A DNA stretch of 64,000 nt from CAVWXT01 sp963759115 (GCA_963759115.1 CAVWXT010000005.1:186001-250000); one strand, 5' to 3'; shown: positions 1 to 9,066, counted from the stretch's first letter. Translations and numbers: made by a program. The notes: a model not told the origin generated them from the letters alone.

Positions 1-339
1 CTGTTCATCGAGCTTTACCTCGACGAAGACGTGGATGTTGTGATAGCGGATCTCGTCCGGGCTCGCGGATTCGTGGCCGTTACCACGCGCGATGCAGGCT
101 GCCTCGGTGCCAGTGATTTCGCTCAACTCTCCTACGCTGTTGGTCAGCACAAGACGCTCCTGACCCACAATCGCGCGGACTTTGAGTCTCTTGCGAGAGA
201 GTTTCGTTCGTCGCAGAAATACCACGTGGGAATCATCATTGCCGGTCGCCATCCACCGTACGAACTTCTGCGTCGTCTGCTGAGGATACTAAATCACGTG
301 ACGGCTGACGAGATGTGTGACCAAGTTCGGTACATCTGA
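1..339 (+). CDS. DUF5615-type PIN-like protein, 5' end cut by window edge
   Basis: The frame is open from base 1 and ends with TGA at 337-339, so the true start lies outside the window. The visible protein opens with LYLDEDV, the acidic N-terminal strand typical of DUF5615/Mut7-C-like PIN proteins, and continues with an alternating alpha/beta pattern (TRDAG, then THNRADF). These proteins are predicted metal-dependent RNases and are usually the toxin half of a pair with an upstream DUF433 antitoxin. That partner would be off the left edge; a lone DUF433 gene does occur at 38.3-38.5 kb. Family assignment is good; toxin function is inferred from the family only. Confidence 0.72.
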   Translation: MFIELYLDEDVDVVIADLVRARGFVAVTTRDAGCLGASDFAQLSYAVGQHKTLLTHNRADFESLAREFRSSQKYHVGIIIAGRHPPYELLRRLLRILNHVTADEMCDQVRYI

Positions 340-374
340 CTGCGGGTCTTTGTCTGTCTCTGGAAGTGCCAACC

Positions 375-1763
375 ATGACTTTCTGCACCTTGAACATCCG
401 TCGCATCAATAGCCGGCGGGAGGATATCCGCGCGGCGATGGCGGAGCTCCGCGCGCGGTTGAGCCCGCGGGGAAACGTGGTCAGCCAATCCGGCCGGCAG
501 CGGACAATCGAGGTGTTTGGCGAGCCGCTTTCGCCGGTGCAGGTGGTCGAGCGGATTTGCCGCGACGTGGCCCAAAAGGGCATGGCCGCCGTGTTGGACT
601 ATTCGGCCCGGATCAATAAGGCCCCGTTGACGGCCGATGCGATTCGAGTGCCCCAGGCCGAATTGGTACAGGCCCACGACGCGGCCGATCGGCAACTGAT
701 CGAGGCGGTTCGCCGCGTGGCCGAGAACATCCGCGAGTTCCAGCAGGCCATATTGCACCGCGACGTGCGGTTGGAGCGGCCGGACGGCTATCTGGTTCAA
801 CGCTATCGGCCGCTGGATCGCGTGGGGATTTGTGTTCCGGGCGGGGCCGCGGCCTATCCCTCGACCGTGTTGATGACGGCCGTGCCTGCCCAGGTGGCCG
901 GCGTGCGTGAGCTGGCCGTGGTCGCGCCGCCCACGAAGTTTGGCGCGTACAATCCCGACCTGCTGGCCACTTGCCACGAGTTGGGCATCACTGAGGTCTA
1001 TCGCATGGGCGGCGCCCAGGCGGTGGCGGCGCTGGCCTACGGCGTGGAGGGGATTCCGCGGGTCGACAAGATCGTCGGGCCGGGCAACCTGTTCGTGGCC
1101 CTGGCCAAGAAATACGTCTTCGGCGAGGTGGATATCGACTCGATCGCCGGCCCGAGCGAAGTGGTAGTGATCGTCGACGAATCGACCCGGCCCGAGTTCA
1201 CGGTGATGGACCTGCTGGCCCAGGCCGAACATGCCCCGGGGGCCAGCGTGCTGATCGGATGGAACGAAAAGGTGTTGGACGCGGCCGTGGCCGAGATCTC
1301 GCGGCAACTGGCCGGCTTGGAACGCGGCGATTTAGCGCGGCAGAGCTTGGAGGAGTTCGGCGCGGTGATCCTGGCCCGCGATGCGGACGAGGCCTGCGCC
1401 CTGGCCGACGAAATTGCCCCGGAGCATTTGCACATCGCCACGAAGAACGCCGAGGAATTGGCCGAGAAGATACGGCACGCGGGGGCCATGTTCCTGGGCA
1501 ACTACACGCCCGTGGCGCTGGGCGATTATGCCGCGGGGCCATCGCACGTGCTGCCCACCAGCGGCACGGCCCGGTTTGCCAGCGGGCTTTCGGCCAACGA
1601 TTTCCTGCGGGCCAACAGCGTTTTGCACTTCGGCCAGCAGGGGCTGATGCGGCTGGCCCCCGACGTGCAGGTGCTGGCGACCAAGGAGGGGCTGACGGCA
1701 CATCGGGCGAGCGTGGAGGTCAGAATGAAGGCCGAAGGCGGAAGGGGGAAGGGGGAAGGCTGA
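375..1763 (+). CDS. hisD: Histidinol dehydrogenase
   Basis: Catalyses the last two NAD-dependent oxidations of histidine biosynthesis (histidinol to histidine) in the cytoplasm, using zinc. The 462-residue product covers the whole family. Visible signatures are GGAAAYPSTVLM and MGGAQAVAALAYG in the nucleotide-binding half, AGPSEV, the zinc/active-site stretches QAEHAPGA and EHLHI, and the C-terminal EGLTAHRASVEVR. A GTG at 366 is in frame, but ATG 375 gives the better N-terminus. hisC follows after 51 bp and hisB after that, so the three form a his cluster. The last ten residues (KAEGGRGKGEG) are low-complexity and run into a short repetitive spacer, suggesting a recent 3' extension. Confidence 0.97.
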   Translation: MTFCTLNIRRINSRREDIRAAMAELRARLSPRGNVVSQSGRQRTIEVFGEPLSPVQVVERICRDVAQKGMAAVLDYSARINKAPLTADAIRVPQAELVQAHDAADRQLIEAVRRVAENIREFQQAILHRDVRLERPDGYLVQRYRPLDRVGICVPGGAAAYPSTVLMTAVPAQVAGVRELAVVAPPTKFGAYNPDLLATCHELGITEVYRMGGAQAVAALAYGVEGIPRVDKIVGPGNLFVALAKKYVFGEVDIDSIAGPSEVVVIVDESTRPEFTVMDLLAQAEHAPGASVLIGWNEKVLDAAVAEISRQLAGLERGDLARQSLEEFGAVILARDADEACALADEIAPEHLHIATKNAEELAEKIRHAGAMFLGNYTPVALGDYAAGPSHVLPTSGTARFASGLSANDFLRANSVLHFGQQGLMRLAPDVQVLATKEGLTAHRASVEVRMKAEGGRGKGEG

Positions 1764-1804
1764 GTTGTCAGTCGTCAGTTTTCAGTTCTCAGTTCACTAT
1801 TCAT
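1764..1804. repeat. Short degenerate tandem repeat in hisD-hisC spacer
   Basis: The spacer contains four or five degenerate copies of a TCAGTT-like unit (GTCAGTCGTCAGTTTTCAGTTCTCAGTTC). It sits directly after the hisD stop and 11 bp before hisC. No ribosome-binding site for hisC is obvious within it. It looks like simple-sequence expansion rather than a regulatory site. Confidence 0.5.
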
Positions 1805-1814
1805 CATTTGCAGC

Positions 1815-2858
1815 ATGTCCTTCTTCCGCCCCGAGATCGAAGCGATGTCCGGCTACGTGCCGGGCGAACAGCCGCAGGACGGCGCGTTCATTAAGCTCAA
1901 CACGAACGAGAATCCTTATCCGCCGTCGCCGGCCGTGGCTAGCGCGATCGAAGAAGCCGCCCAACGATTAAGAAAATATCCCGACCCGATGGCCGGGGAG
2001 TTCCGCCGCCGCGCTGCCGAGTTGCTGGGCGTCGGCCCCGACTGGATCCTCTGCGGCAACGGCAGCGACGACATTCTGACGATCGTCACCCGGGCGCTCG
2101 TCGGCCAAGGCCAATTGCTGCGGCTGCCGTATCCGAGTTACATCCTCTACAAGACCTTGGCCGAGTTGCAGGGCGCCCGCAGCGAAGAAGTCCACTTTAA
2201 CGCCGATTGGTCGCTGCCCGCCGCATTTGTCGCGGGGCGGGATGACTTGCGGCTGGTGTTCCTGGCCAATCCGAACAGCCCTTCCGGAACGGTCGTTCCG
2301 CCGCAAGAGGTGCTGGAAATTGTCGAGCGGTTGCCCTGTCCGCTGCTGGTGGACGAGGCCTACGCGGACTTCGCCGAAACGAACTGCATGAGCCTGGTCG
2401 CCCGATCGGAAAAGATCATGGTGTCGCGAACGTTGAGCAAGTCGTACGCCCTGGCCGGGCTGCGGTTCGGCTATCTCGTGGCGCAGCCGCACCTGATCGA
2501 GCAATTCATCAAGGTCAAGGACTCGTACAACTGCGACGCCCTGGCCATTGCCGCGGCCACGGCTGCCATCGGCGATCGGGCGTGGCTGGCGGCCAATCGG
2601 GCGACGATCCTCGCCACCCGCGGCCGCCTGGTGGCGGAAATGCGGAAGCTAGGGTTTGTGACGGTTGATTCGCAGGCGAACTTCACCTGGAACACGCATC
2701 CGCGCCTCCCAGCCCGACCACTCTACGAGCGTCTCAAACGCGATCGCATCCTGGTCCGATACATGGACTATCCAGGGTGGGGCGACGGACTGCGGATCAG
2801 CGTCGGCACGGATGCCGAGATCGAGGCGTGCTTGGAGAGACTGAAGGCGATCGTATAA
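1815..2858 (+). CDS. hisC: Histidinol-phosphate aminotransferase
   Basis: PLP-dependent fold-type I aminotransferase that converts imidazole-acetol phosphate and glutamate to histidinol phosphate. The 347-residue length is typical. Diagnostic motifs are LNTNENPYPPSP near the N-terminus, NPNSPSGT, VDEAYADF, the PLP-lysine motif SRTLSKSYALAGLRFGY and the C-terminal LRISVGT. No strong Shine-Dalgarno precedes the ATG, and the upstream spacer is repetitive, so translation may depend on coupling to hisD. hisB begins 39 bp downstream. The frame is intact. Confidence 0.96.
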   Translation: MSFFRPEIEAMSGYVPGEQPQDGAFIKLNTNENPYPPSPAVASAIEEAAQRLRKYPDPMAGEFRRRAAELLGVGPDWILCGNGSDDILTIVTRALVGQGQLLRLPYPSYILYKTLAELQGARSEEVHFNADWSLPAAFVAGRDDLRLVFLANPNSPSGTVVPPQEVLEIVERLPCPLLVDEAYADFAETNCMSLVARSEKIMVSRTLSKSYALAGLRFGYLVAQPHLIEQFIKVKDSYNCDALAIAAATAAIGDRAWLAANRATILATRGRLVAEMRKLGFVTVDSQANFTWNTHPRLPARPLYERLKRDRILVRYMDYPGWGDGLRISVGTDAEIEACLERLKAIV

Positions 2859-2897
2859 GGTCGCGACCGGCGGCCGCCAATTCGTGAGGAAGCAATC

Positions 2898-3485
2898 ATG
2901 GCGAGAACCGCGCAAATTCACCGCAAGACGGCGGAAACCGACATCGAACTGGAACTGCTCATCGACGGCAGCGGCGAGGCGCGGGTGGCCACCGGCGTCG
3001 GCTTTCTCGACCACATGCTCACGCTGTTGGCGAAACACGCCGCGATGGACCTCGTGATCGCCGCCACCGGCGACCTCGACGTCGACCAGCACCACACGGT
3101 CGAGGACGTCGGCATCTGCCTCGGTCAGGCGTTGCGCGAGGCCCTGGGCGAAAAGACGGGCATCCGCCGCTACGGGCACTTCACGCTGCCGATGGAAGAG
3201 ACGCTTTGTACGGTTGCGTTAGACCTCGGCGGCCGGGCGTACTTCGTTTTTCAGGCCGAGTTCCCCACCGGCAAGATCGGCGATTTTGACGCCGAACTGG
3301 TGGCCGACTTCTGGCACGCCTTTGCGGCCAACGCGCTGTGCAATCTGCACATCAGCGTGCCTTACGGCCGCAACAGCCACCACATCGCCGAGGCGATCTT
3401 CAAGGCCACGGCCCGCGCCCTGCGGTTGGCCGTCGAGTCCGACCCGCGGCTGCCCGGCGTTCCCAGCACGAAGGGAACATTGTAG
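2898..3485 (+). CDS. hisB: Imidazoleglycerol-phosphate dehydratase
   Basis: Dehydrates imidazoleglycerol phosphate to imidazole-acetol phosphate, the step before HisC. The monofunctional 195-residue form is complete. It carries both metal-binding repeats, DQHHTVEDVG in the first half and GRNSHHIAEAIFK in the second, plus GFLDHMLTLLAKH. A GAGGA Shine-Dalgarno lies 8-9 bases before the ATG. It closes the local hisD-hisC-hisB run; the remaining his genes are not in the window. Confidence 0.97.
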   Translation: MARTAQIHRKTAETDIELELLIDGSGEARVATGVGFLDHMLTLLAKHAAMDLVIAATGDLDVDQHHTVEDVGICLGQALREALGEKTGIRRYGHFTLPMEETLCTVALDLGGRAYFVFQAEFPTGKIGDFDAELVADFWHAFAANALCNLHISVPYGRNSHHIAEAIFKATARALRLAVESDPRLPGVPSTKGTL

Positions 3486-3635
3486 AATGAGTTCGCCGCA
3501 GAGATACGAAGATACACAACCCTTGTTGTATATTTTGACGCCCCTGCCGCGGGCGGCATCTTCCTCCCGATTTTGCGACAACCGCGCGATCGTCCGACCG
3601 AGAAACTCAGAGAGACTTGCTAAGGTGGTAGACCA

Positions 3636-4211
3636 ATGCCCTCCAACTCATTGATCAGGTGGAACGGAGCCCGCGCCGATGCGCTACACGAGATCGAAAA
3701 TGCCCATGCGATGGTTGGCGGGACCGAGAGGGGCAGACGCTATGCGACGCAGCAAATTAACTACTCTTATGCGGCCCTCTTGTCGTCCCATTTTCAGGGC
3801 TTTTGCCGCGACCTTCATTCGGAGTGCATCGATCACATAGTCGCAATCACCCCGGCGCACCTTCAAGGGTTTCTTCGTGTGGAGTTTATCTGGAATCGAA
3901 GCCTCGGCCGAGGCAATCCGCATCCCGGCGCGATTGGTTCCGATTTCAACCGGCTGGGAGTCGATTTCTGGACAATAGTGGACACCCTCGACGCGAGGAA
4001 TTAGCGCAGGCGCGAACTGCTTCAAGAGTTGATGGACTGGCGAAACGCGATTGCGCATCAAGACTTCGATCCCGTGGCACCGGGGGGTACTCCCACGCTC
4101 CATTTGGCGACGGTAACCGGATGGCGGAGTGCCATAAATGCTCTTGCTCGCCATTTTGATCAGGCAATGTACAATTACCTACAGGCGTTGCTCGGCAGAG
4201 CTCCTTGGTGA
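3636..4211 (+). pseudogene. HEPN-domain protein interrupted by an in-frame amber codon
   Basis: One reading frame spans the whole interval apart from a single TAG at 4002-4004. The upstream part (122 residues) is helical and begins after a good AAGGTGG ribosome site. Directly after the stop the same frame continues RRRELLQELMDWRNAIAHQ, containing the R-x4-H catalytic motif (RNAIAH) of HEPN ribonucleases. The family is probably the RiboL-PSP/MAE_28990-like HEPN proteins, which often act as toxins. The amber could be a real inactivating mutation, a base-call error or readthrough. A small gene follows 28 bp downstream and may be its partner. Confidence 0.6.
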
Positions 4212-4239
4212 GTCAATTGGGGAGAAGGGAGAACAGATA

Positions 4240-4461
4240 ATGTCTCAAACTCGGTTTCGGAAGGGCGATCTGGTGAGGTTCCAATTGGGTACACGCTCCG
4301 TCCAGGGGGCGGTGAAAGAAGATCGAGGGCCGATTGGAGTCAAAGGCCGGCATCTCTATCTAGTGGAGTTTCTTCCCGAGCATCAATCGGTCTCTTCTTC
4401 GCTTGTTGAGTTGCCGGCCGACCAGCTTCAATCGGCGCAAGAAAAGGTTTCGATGGAATGA
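4240..4461 (+). CDS. Small unidentified protein next to HEPN gene
   Basis: A 73-residue protein starting at ATG 4240, preceded by a GGAGAAGGGAG ribosome-binding stretch. It begins MSQTRFRKGDLVRF and has an SH3-like pattern of short beta strands with basic and acidic patches (GAVKEDRGPIGVKGRHLYLVEF). I do not recognise the family. Its position 28 bp after a HEPN gene resembles an antidote or accessory gene of a toxin-antitoxin pair, but only the context supports that. It ends 60 bp before the IS30 element. Confidence 0.5.
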   Translation: MSQTRFRKGDLVRFQLGTRSVQGAVKEDRGPIGVKGRHLYLVEFLPEHQSVSSSLVELPADQLQSAQEKVSME

Positions 4462-4521
4462 GCGACGAAAGTTCCGGAATCAACGCAGGCACCGCACTTG
4501 CTCGGGTGTCGGCACGCCCCG

Positions 4522-5606
4522 CTGTCAAGTCTCAATCGCAACCTTTAGGCGAGAGGCGAGAACTTCGTTGGGAGTTCGATAGCCGAGGCGTTTTCTCGGA
4601 CGGTCGTTGAGAAGTTGTTGGACTTTGGTAAAACGATGATTGGGGATGCCGACCAGATCCGTACCTTTGGGAAAGAACTGCCGGACCAGGCCGTTGGTGT
4701 TTTCGTTCGTGCCGCGCTGCCACGCGCAGTACGGCTTCGCAAAGTAGATCTTCAAAGCGGCTTCCTCCGTCAACCGCTCGTGCTCGGCGAACTCCTTGCC
4801 GTTGTCCAGCGTCAGCGTCTTCCGCAGCTTCGGAGGCGTGGTCCGATACAACTCGGCGGCGGTCTGACGGACCGTCGCCGCCTGCAAGGTGGGAACCTTG
4901 CCCAGCAACAAATAGCCCGACTTCCGCTCGACCAGCGTGACGGCGCCGCCGCGTCGGTTGGCGCCCACGATGGTGTCCCCTTCCCAGTCGCCGAAGCGAC
5001 GGCGGCGATCCACGACCACGGGGCGTCCCTCGATGCTCGTGCCGGTGCGAATCCGCCCGCGTTTTTCCCAGTTGGGCCGCTGTCGGCCCAGACGCCGCAG
5101 ATAACGCCGCCAGTGCTTCCCGGTGGCCTCCTCGCCGCCGATCCAGGCGTAGATCGTTGGGGGCGAAATCCACTGTCGCCGATCGCCGGGAAAGTCGCTG
5201 CGCGCGCGACCGGCGATCTGGTCGGGCGACCATCGCCGCCGCAGGCGATCCCGGACATAACGCCGCACTTCCGGCCGTTGCATCTTGGCGACCCACGGAC
5301 GTTCACTCCGCCGCCGCCGAGCCTTTCCCTCGGCCGCCACCGCCCAATAGCCGTTGCGGCTGCGATTGCGTCGCAGTTCGCGGGAAATCGTGCTCTTGCT
5401 GCGGCCGAGCCGGTCGGCGATCTGCGTCTGCATTTTTCCCGCCCTGTGCTCGTGGGCTATGATTTCACGTTCTTCCAGGGTAAGATGACCTGCCATCGCG
5501 GGGACTCCTTTTTGCATGGACCTTCCTCAAAAACGCCCATTCAAACGTCCCTGCGATGTTTTTACCTATACCAGTCTTCCATACGGTTGCGATTCAATTC
5601 TAACAG
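4522..5606 (-). mobile_element. IS30-family insertion sequence
   Basis: Bounded by imperfect 22-bp inverted repeats at 4522-4543 and 5585-5606; both ends read CTGT or ACAG outermost and share GGTTGCGATT internally. The 1085-bp length suits IS30. A 2-bp CG flanks both ends and could be the target duplication. It contains a single intact transposase on the minus strand whose stop codon lies inside the left repeat. It is the first of a run of elements reaching 8.8 kb. Confidence 0.85.
4525..5496 (-). CDS. IS30-family transposase
   Basis: A 323-residue DDE transposase. The N-terminus (LTLEEREIIAHEHRAGKMQ, then GRSKSTISRELRRN) is the IS30 helix-turn-helix. The catalytic core shows GDWEGDTIVG (first D), LTLDNGKEF (second D) and the E in GTNENTNGLVRQFFPKGTD, a hallmark IS30 block. 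The start at 5496 is preferred over 5517 because AAGGAG lies at proper spacing. The frame is intact, so the element may be active. Confidence 0.94.
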   Translation of the reverse strand: MAGHLTLEEREIIAHEHRAGKMQTQIADRLGRSKSTISRELRRNRSRNGYWAVAAEGKARRRRSERPWVAKMQRPEVRRYVRDRLRRRWSPDQIAGRARSDFPGDRRQWISPPTIYAWIGGEEATGKHWRRYLRRLGRQRPNWEKRGRIRTGTSIEGRPVVVDRRRRFGDWEGDTIVGANRRGGAVTLVERKSGYLLLGKVPTLQAATVRQTAAELYRTTPPKLRKTLTLDNGKEFAEHERLTEEAALKIYFAKPYCAWQRGTNENTNGLVRQFFPKGTDLVGIPNHRFTKVQQLLNDRPRKRLGYRTPNEVLASRLKVAIET

Positions 5607-5664
5607 CGGGCGCAATAAACGCGGCCCAATCGAGCGCAAATGCTCTATCCTAAAGGAATCTCGC

Positions 5665-6836
5665 TAGTGTAGTGTCTTGTAAATAGCGTTACTTTTTGGC
5701 GGTTGCGGGGTTTCATCTTCTATAGGAGGATGGAACCCATGAAAACCGCACCGACAATCGTGCTTTCGGACGATGAACGGAAGACTTTGGCTACGTGGTC
5801 GCGGCGTCGGAGTACCCCGGCGCGTTTGGTATTGCGGGCGAAAATCGTCTTGGCGGCTGCCGAAGGCAAAACGAATGAATGCATTGCCGCGGAGCTCGGC
5901 ACCTCGAAGCCGACAGTCGGACGCTGGCGAACCCGATTTGCCGCCTTGCGAACGGCGGGAATCGAAAAGGATGCTTCTCGTCCCGGACGCACGCCCGCCA
6001 TTACGGCAGAGACGGTGACGCGGATCGTACACAAGACCACGCGGGAGAAGCCCGAAGCCGCCACGCATTGGAGTACGCGGTCGATGGCCAGAGCCATTGG
6101 CGTGAGCAAGGACACCGTGCGTCGAGTATGGGCAGCCCACGGCTTGAATCCGCATTTGATGCGGACTTTCAAGCTCAGCAACGATCCCCATTTTGTGGGA
6201 AAGTTGGTGGACGTGGTGGGGCTGTACCTCGATCCGCCGGAGCACGCCTTGGTGCTCTGTGCCGACGAGAAGACCTCGATCCAGGCGTTGGACCGAACGC
6301 AGCAGGGGTTGCCGATTCATCGCGGTCGTTGCGGCACGATGACCCACGATTACAAGCGCAATGGCACGACAACCTTGTTTGCCGCGATCGAGATGACCGA
6401 GGGCAGGTTGATCGGAACCTGCATGTCCCAACACCGTCACCAGGAGTGGATCAAGTTCCTGAAGCAGATCGACGCCGAAACCCCGGCAGAGTTGGATTTG
6501 CACTTGATCGTGGACAACTATGCGACGCACAAGCATCCCAAGGTCCAATCGTGGCTGAAACGACATCGACGGTTTCACGTGCATTTCATTCCCACCAGCA
6601 GTTCCTGGTTGAATCTGGTCGAGCGTTGGTTCCGTGAAATCACCGACAACCGCATCCGACGCGGCACATTCCGCAACGTTGAACAATTGATTCAGGCGAT
6701 AATGGACTACATTCAACAGCACAACCGATCACCCAAGCCGTTCGTGTGGACCGCCAAAGCCGATGAAATCCTGGCCAAGGTCCCGCGCGCCAGGAATGTG
6801 CTCGATAAATTACAATCTGTGTGAGACACTACACTA
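5665..6836 (+). mobile_element. IS630-family element A
   Basis: Terminal inverted repeats begin TAGTGTAGTGTCT at 5665-5677 and are mirrored at 6824-6836. The outermost TA at each end fits the TA target duplication of the IS630/Tc1 superfamily. One intact transposase fills the 1172-bp element. Its right-hand TA (6835-6836) is also the left-hand TA of the next IS630 element, so one inserted directly at the other's edge. Confidence 0.87.
5739..6824 (+). CDS. IS630-family transposase (element A)
   Basis: A 361-residue DDE transposase. The N-terminal helix-turn-helix region includes ECIAAELGTSKPTVGRWRTRF. The catalytic core has CADEKTSIQ (first D), LIVDNYATHKH (second D) and SSWLNLVERWFRE (third acidic residue), the classic IS630 DDE spacing. 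ATG 5739 is preferred because an AGGAGG ribosome site lies 8-9 bases upstream; ATG 5730 overlaps that site. The stop lies within the right inverted repeat. Intact. Confidence 0.94.
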   Translation: MKTAPTIVLSDDERKTLATWSRRRSTPARLVLRAKIVLAAAEGKTNECIAAELGTSKPTVGRWRTRFAALRTAGIEKDASRPGRTPAITAETVTRIVHKTTREKPEAATHWSTRSMARAIGVSKDTVRRVWAAHGLNPHLMRTFKLSNDPHFVGKLVDVVGLYLDPPEHALVLCADEKTSIQALDRTQQGLPIHRGRCGTMTHDYKRNGTTTLFAAIEMTEGRLIGTCMSQHRHQEWIKFLKQIDAETPAELDLHLIVDNYATHKHPKVQSWLKRHRRFHVHFIPTSSSWLNLVERWFREITDNRIRRGTFRNVEQLIQAIMDYIQQHNRSPKPFVWTAKADEILAKVPRARNVLDKLQSV

Positions 6837-8022
6837 AATAGACTTGCGCGATCCTGGGAGGATTAGGTAAAACAAGGACTCACAACCACTTGCGTCGATT
6901 TGGAAGACGCAGCAAGTGAAAGGAGTCCCTGATGAAAGTCCAACGGAAAGTACACCAGACGTGGCAGACATTGTCAACACGCGAGCGCCGGATTTTGAGG
7001 GCCTTCGCGAAGGCGGCACGCGATGCCGGACTGCGTGGCCGATGCAAGATTATCTTGAGCCTGGTGCAAGGGAAATCCCCCGCGGCGATCGTGGCGGGCG
7101 GGCAATGCTCGGAGTCCCAGGTGTATCGAACAGCACAACGATTCATCGACGAAGGGCCGAGCGGGCTGGCCGACCGGCGGGAGGACAACGGCGAAGCGAA
7201 GGTGAGCGAGGAGTACGAAGCCGCGTTGTTCGAGGTAGTTGCCAAGTCGCCGCGGGACTACCGGCACCGGCGTCCGACGTGGACCCAAGAGCTGCTCGCG
7301 TTGGTCTTGGCCAAGGAGACAGGTGTCCGCATCAGTTGCACAACGATGAGTCGCCTGCTGAAGCGGTTGCGGATTCGTTTGGGCCGTCCCAAGCCGATCG
7401 TGGGCTGTCCGTGGAAGAAAGCCCGGAAAACACGGCGATTGCGGCTCCTGAGACGGTTGATCGAGACCTTGCCCAAGGACGAGGTCATCGTCTATGTGGA
7501 CGAGGTGGACATTCACCTGAATCCCAAGATCGGTCCAGACTGGATGCTTCGCGGGACGCAAAAAACGGTGTTGACGCCCGGCAAGAACGAGAAACGTTAT
7601 TTGGCCGGCGCGCTCAACGCCCGCACAGGCCGCTTGACCTGGGTCGAGGCGGAGCGCAAGACCAGCCTGCTGTTCATCTGGCAGTTGTGGTACTTGCTGC
7701 AGCGCGATTATCCGGACGCCAAACGGATCCATCTGATCCTCGACAACTACCGCATCCACAGCAGCCGACAAGTCGAACTGGTCCTGGCGAAGCTGGGCGA
7801 CAAAGTACAGTTGCACTTCCTCCCGCCCTACTGCCCGGACCACAACCGCATCGAGCGGGTGTGGCGCGATCTGCACGCGAACGTCACTCGAAACCATCAG
7901 TGCCGCACTATGAACGAGTTGATGAAGGAGGTTCGCTGGTATCTCCGCAAGCGGGATAAAGAACTCCAACGCTTGTACGCAACGGAGAAAGCAAACCTCC
8001 CAGGATTACGCAAGGCTATTTA
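6835..8022 (+). mobile_element. IS630-family element B, inserted into an ISNCY-like transposase
   Basis: The ends are near-identical inverted repeats of about 27 bp: TAAATAG followed by CTTGCG and ATCCTGGGAGG at the left (6835-6861), the complement at the right (7995-8022). TA dinucleotides bound both ends. It is a different IS630 subtype from element A. Its right end cuts the 3' part of the ISNCY-like transposase on the other strand. Confidence 0.87.
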
Positions 8023-8023
8023 G
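6932..8023 (+). CDS. IS630-family transposase (element B)
   Basis: A 363-residue transposase with an N-terminal homeodomain-like region (QVYRTAQRFIDEGPSGLADRR) and a DDE core: VIVYVDEVDIHL, ILDNYRIHSS and PDHNRIERVWRDLH. It shares little sequence with the element A transposase beyond the fold. AAAGGAG lies upstream of ATG 6932. The TAG stop (8021-8023) uses the terminal TA of the element plus one flanking base. Intact. Confidence 0.93.
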   Translation: MKVQRKVHQTWQTLSTRERRILRAFAKAARDAGLRGRCKIILSLVQGKSPAAIVAGGQCSESQVYRTAQRFIDEGPSGLADRREDNGEAKVSEEYEAALFEVVAKSPRDYRHRRPTWTQELLALVLAKETGVRISCTTMSRLLKRLRIRLGRPKPIVGCPWKKARKTRRLRLLRRLIETLPKDEVIVYVDEVDIHLNPKIGPDWMLRGTQKTVLTPGKNEKRYLAGALNARTGRLTWVEAERKTSLLFIWQLWYLLQRDYPDAKRIHLILDNYRIHSSRQVELVLAKLGDKVQLHFLPPYCPDHNRIERVWRDLHANVTRNHQCRTMNELMKEVRWYLRKRDKELQRLYATEKANLPGLRKAI

Positions 8024-8754
8024 AATCGGCTCCACGTCCACTCGCGCATGGCTCGCCCAAACTGCGTTTCTGGCGGGCAATTGTCGAGCAATTCCGCATC
8101 CGTCGGCTCACCCTCCGGCCGATAAATACTGTGCTGATCCACGTACAGACCGCGCGGCAAGCCGTGCCGCCGGGCGTAACGCTGAAACAAGTCCGACAAC
8201 GATGCCCATGATTCTTTCTCGTAGAACCGCGCCGTCACCCTGCCTGTGGCATCGTCGATCATGACCATCAGCACCGCCCAGCCACGCCGCCCCTCGAACC
8301 AGTCGTGAAACGAACCGTCCATCTGCACCAACTCGCCCAGGTGCTCGCGCCGCGTTCGACGACGACGATGCAGTCGCCGCTTGCGCCGGCGATCCAACAA
8401 GCCCGCCTGCAACAACCACCGCCGCAGCGTAGTCACCGAGACCTTCACGCCGTCTTCCTTCTCCAGGCATTCCGCCGCCAACGTCGCCCCGTAATCGGCG
8501 TACCGCTCGCGATACAACGCCAGCGACCGCTGTTTGGTCTTCTCCGGCGAATGCCGATTGGGGGCTCGGCCACGCAGCCGATGTACCAGGCCGGCATCGC
8601 CTTCGCTCTGATACCGAAACCACGCCCGCTTCGTTTGGCGATAACTCAGCCTCAGCAGTTCGCTCGCCTCGACCAGCGTCATCCCCCCCGTTCTCACCCG
8701 GCTGAAAGCCTCCAGCCGCCTTCGTTCCTTCTGACTCATCGAAATCGTCCCCAT
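8020..8754 (-). pseudogene. ISNCY/integrase-core transposase, 3'-truncated
   Basis: 244 residues remain. The N-terminus is a helix-turn-helix region (MTLVEASELLRLSYRQTKRAW), followed by a basic linker and an rve-type core start (LGELVQMDGSFHDWFEGR, then MVMIDDATG). The DGS and DDATG blocks are typical of ISNCY/IS1202-like transposases, which are usually well over 400 residues. The frame ends at 8022, exactly where IS630 element B begins; the remaining C-terminal half is not recognisable nearby. Sequence 8782-8815 upstream holds two GGGGACA-type repeats that may be the element's terminus. Confidence 0.82.
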
Positions 8755-8903
8755 TCTCTCGTTTCCTTTCGGAAACGATCTTAGGGGACATTTCTATTGG
8801 TCGCTAATGGGGACAATTCTAATGGCGCACGACAGGAGCGTCTTGACCTGCCCCGACGCCCGGCATACCATCGGCACAGGAAATCGAGGAGCCGTACCGA
8901 CGC

Positions 8904-9066
8904 ATGGCCGCCGCCTGCCCTATCAACCGCAGAGTCGCCGGGGGGACCGGCCGACGCGATTGGGTCCCGCCGCGGTCACATCTGGTGGGCGTGGCCGGCA
9001 GCGGCATGCGGGCGCTGGCCGACGTGCTGGCAGGCTGGGGCTTTCAGGTGGGGCTTTCAGACTACC
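8904..9066 (+). pseudogene. Duplicated 5' fragment of murC
   Basis: From ATG 8904 the frame encodes an N-terminus containing HLVGVAGSGMRALADVL, identical over those 17 residues to the first nucleotide-binding motif of the full murC at 9.7 kb. DNA identity is high from about 8980 to 9045 and stops abruptly before 9060. The copy therefore carries a start codon and first glycine-rich loop only. It looks like the relic of a tandem duplication, or of an insertion that displaced the true start, with the small gene at 9157 between the copies. Confidence 0.75.

Noticed and set aside
294..1307. 337-aa minus-strand open frame across hisD
   Set aside because: Antisense shadow of hisD in GC-rich DNA; Arg/His-rich composition, no motif.
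4615..5667. 350-aa plus-strand frame across the IS30 transposase
   Set aside because: Antisense shadow; composition is Ala/Arg/Pro-rich without domain.
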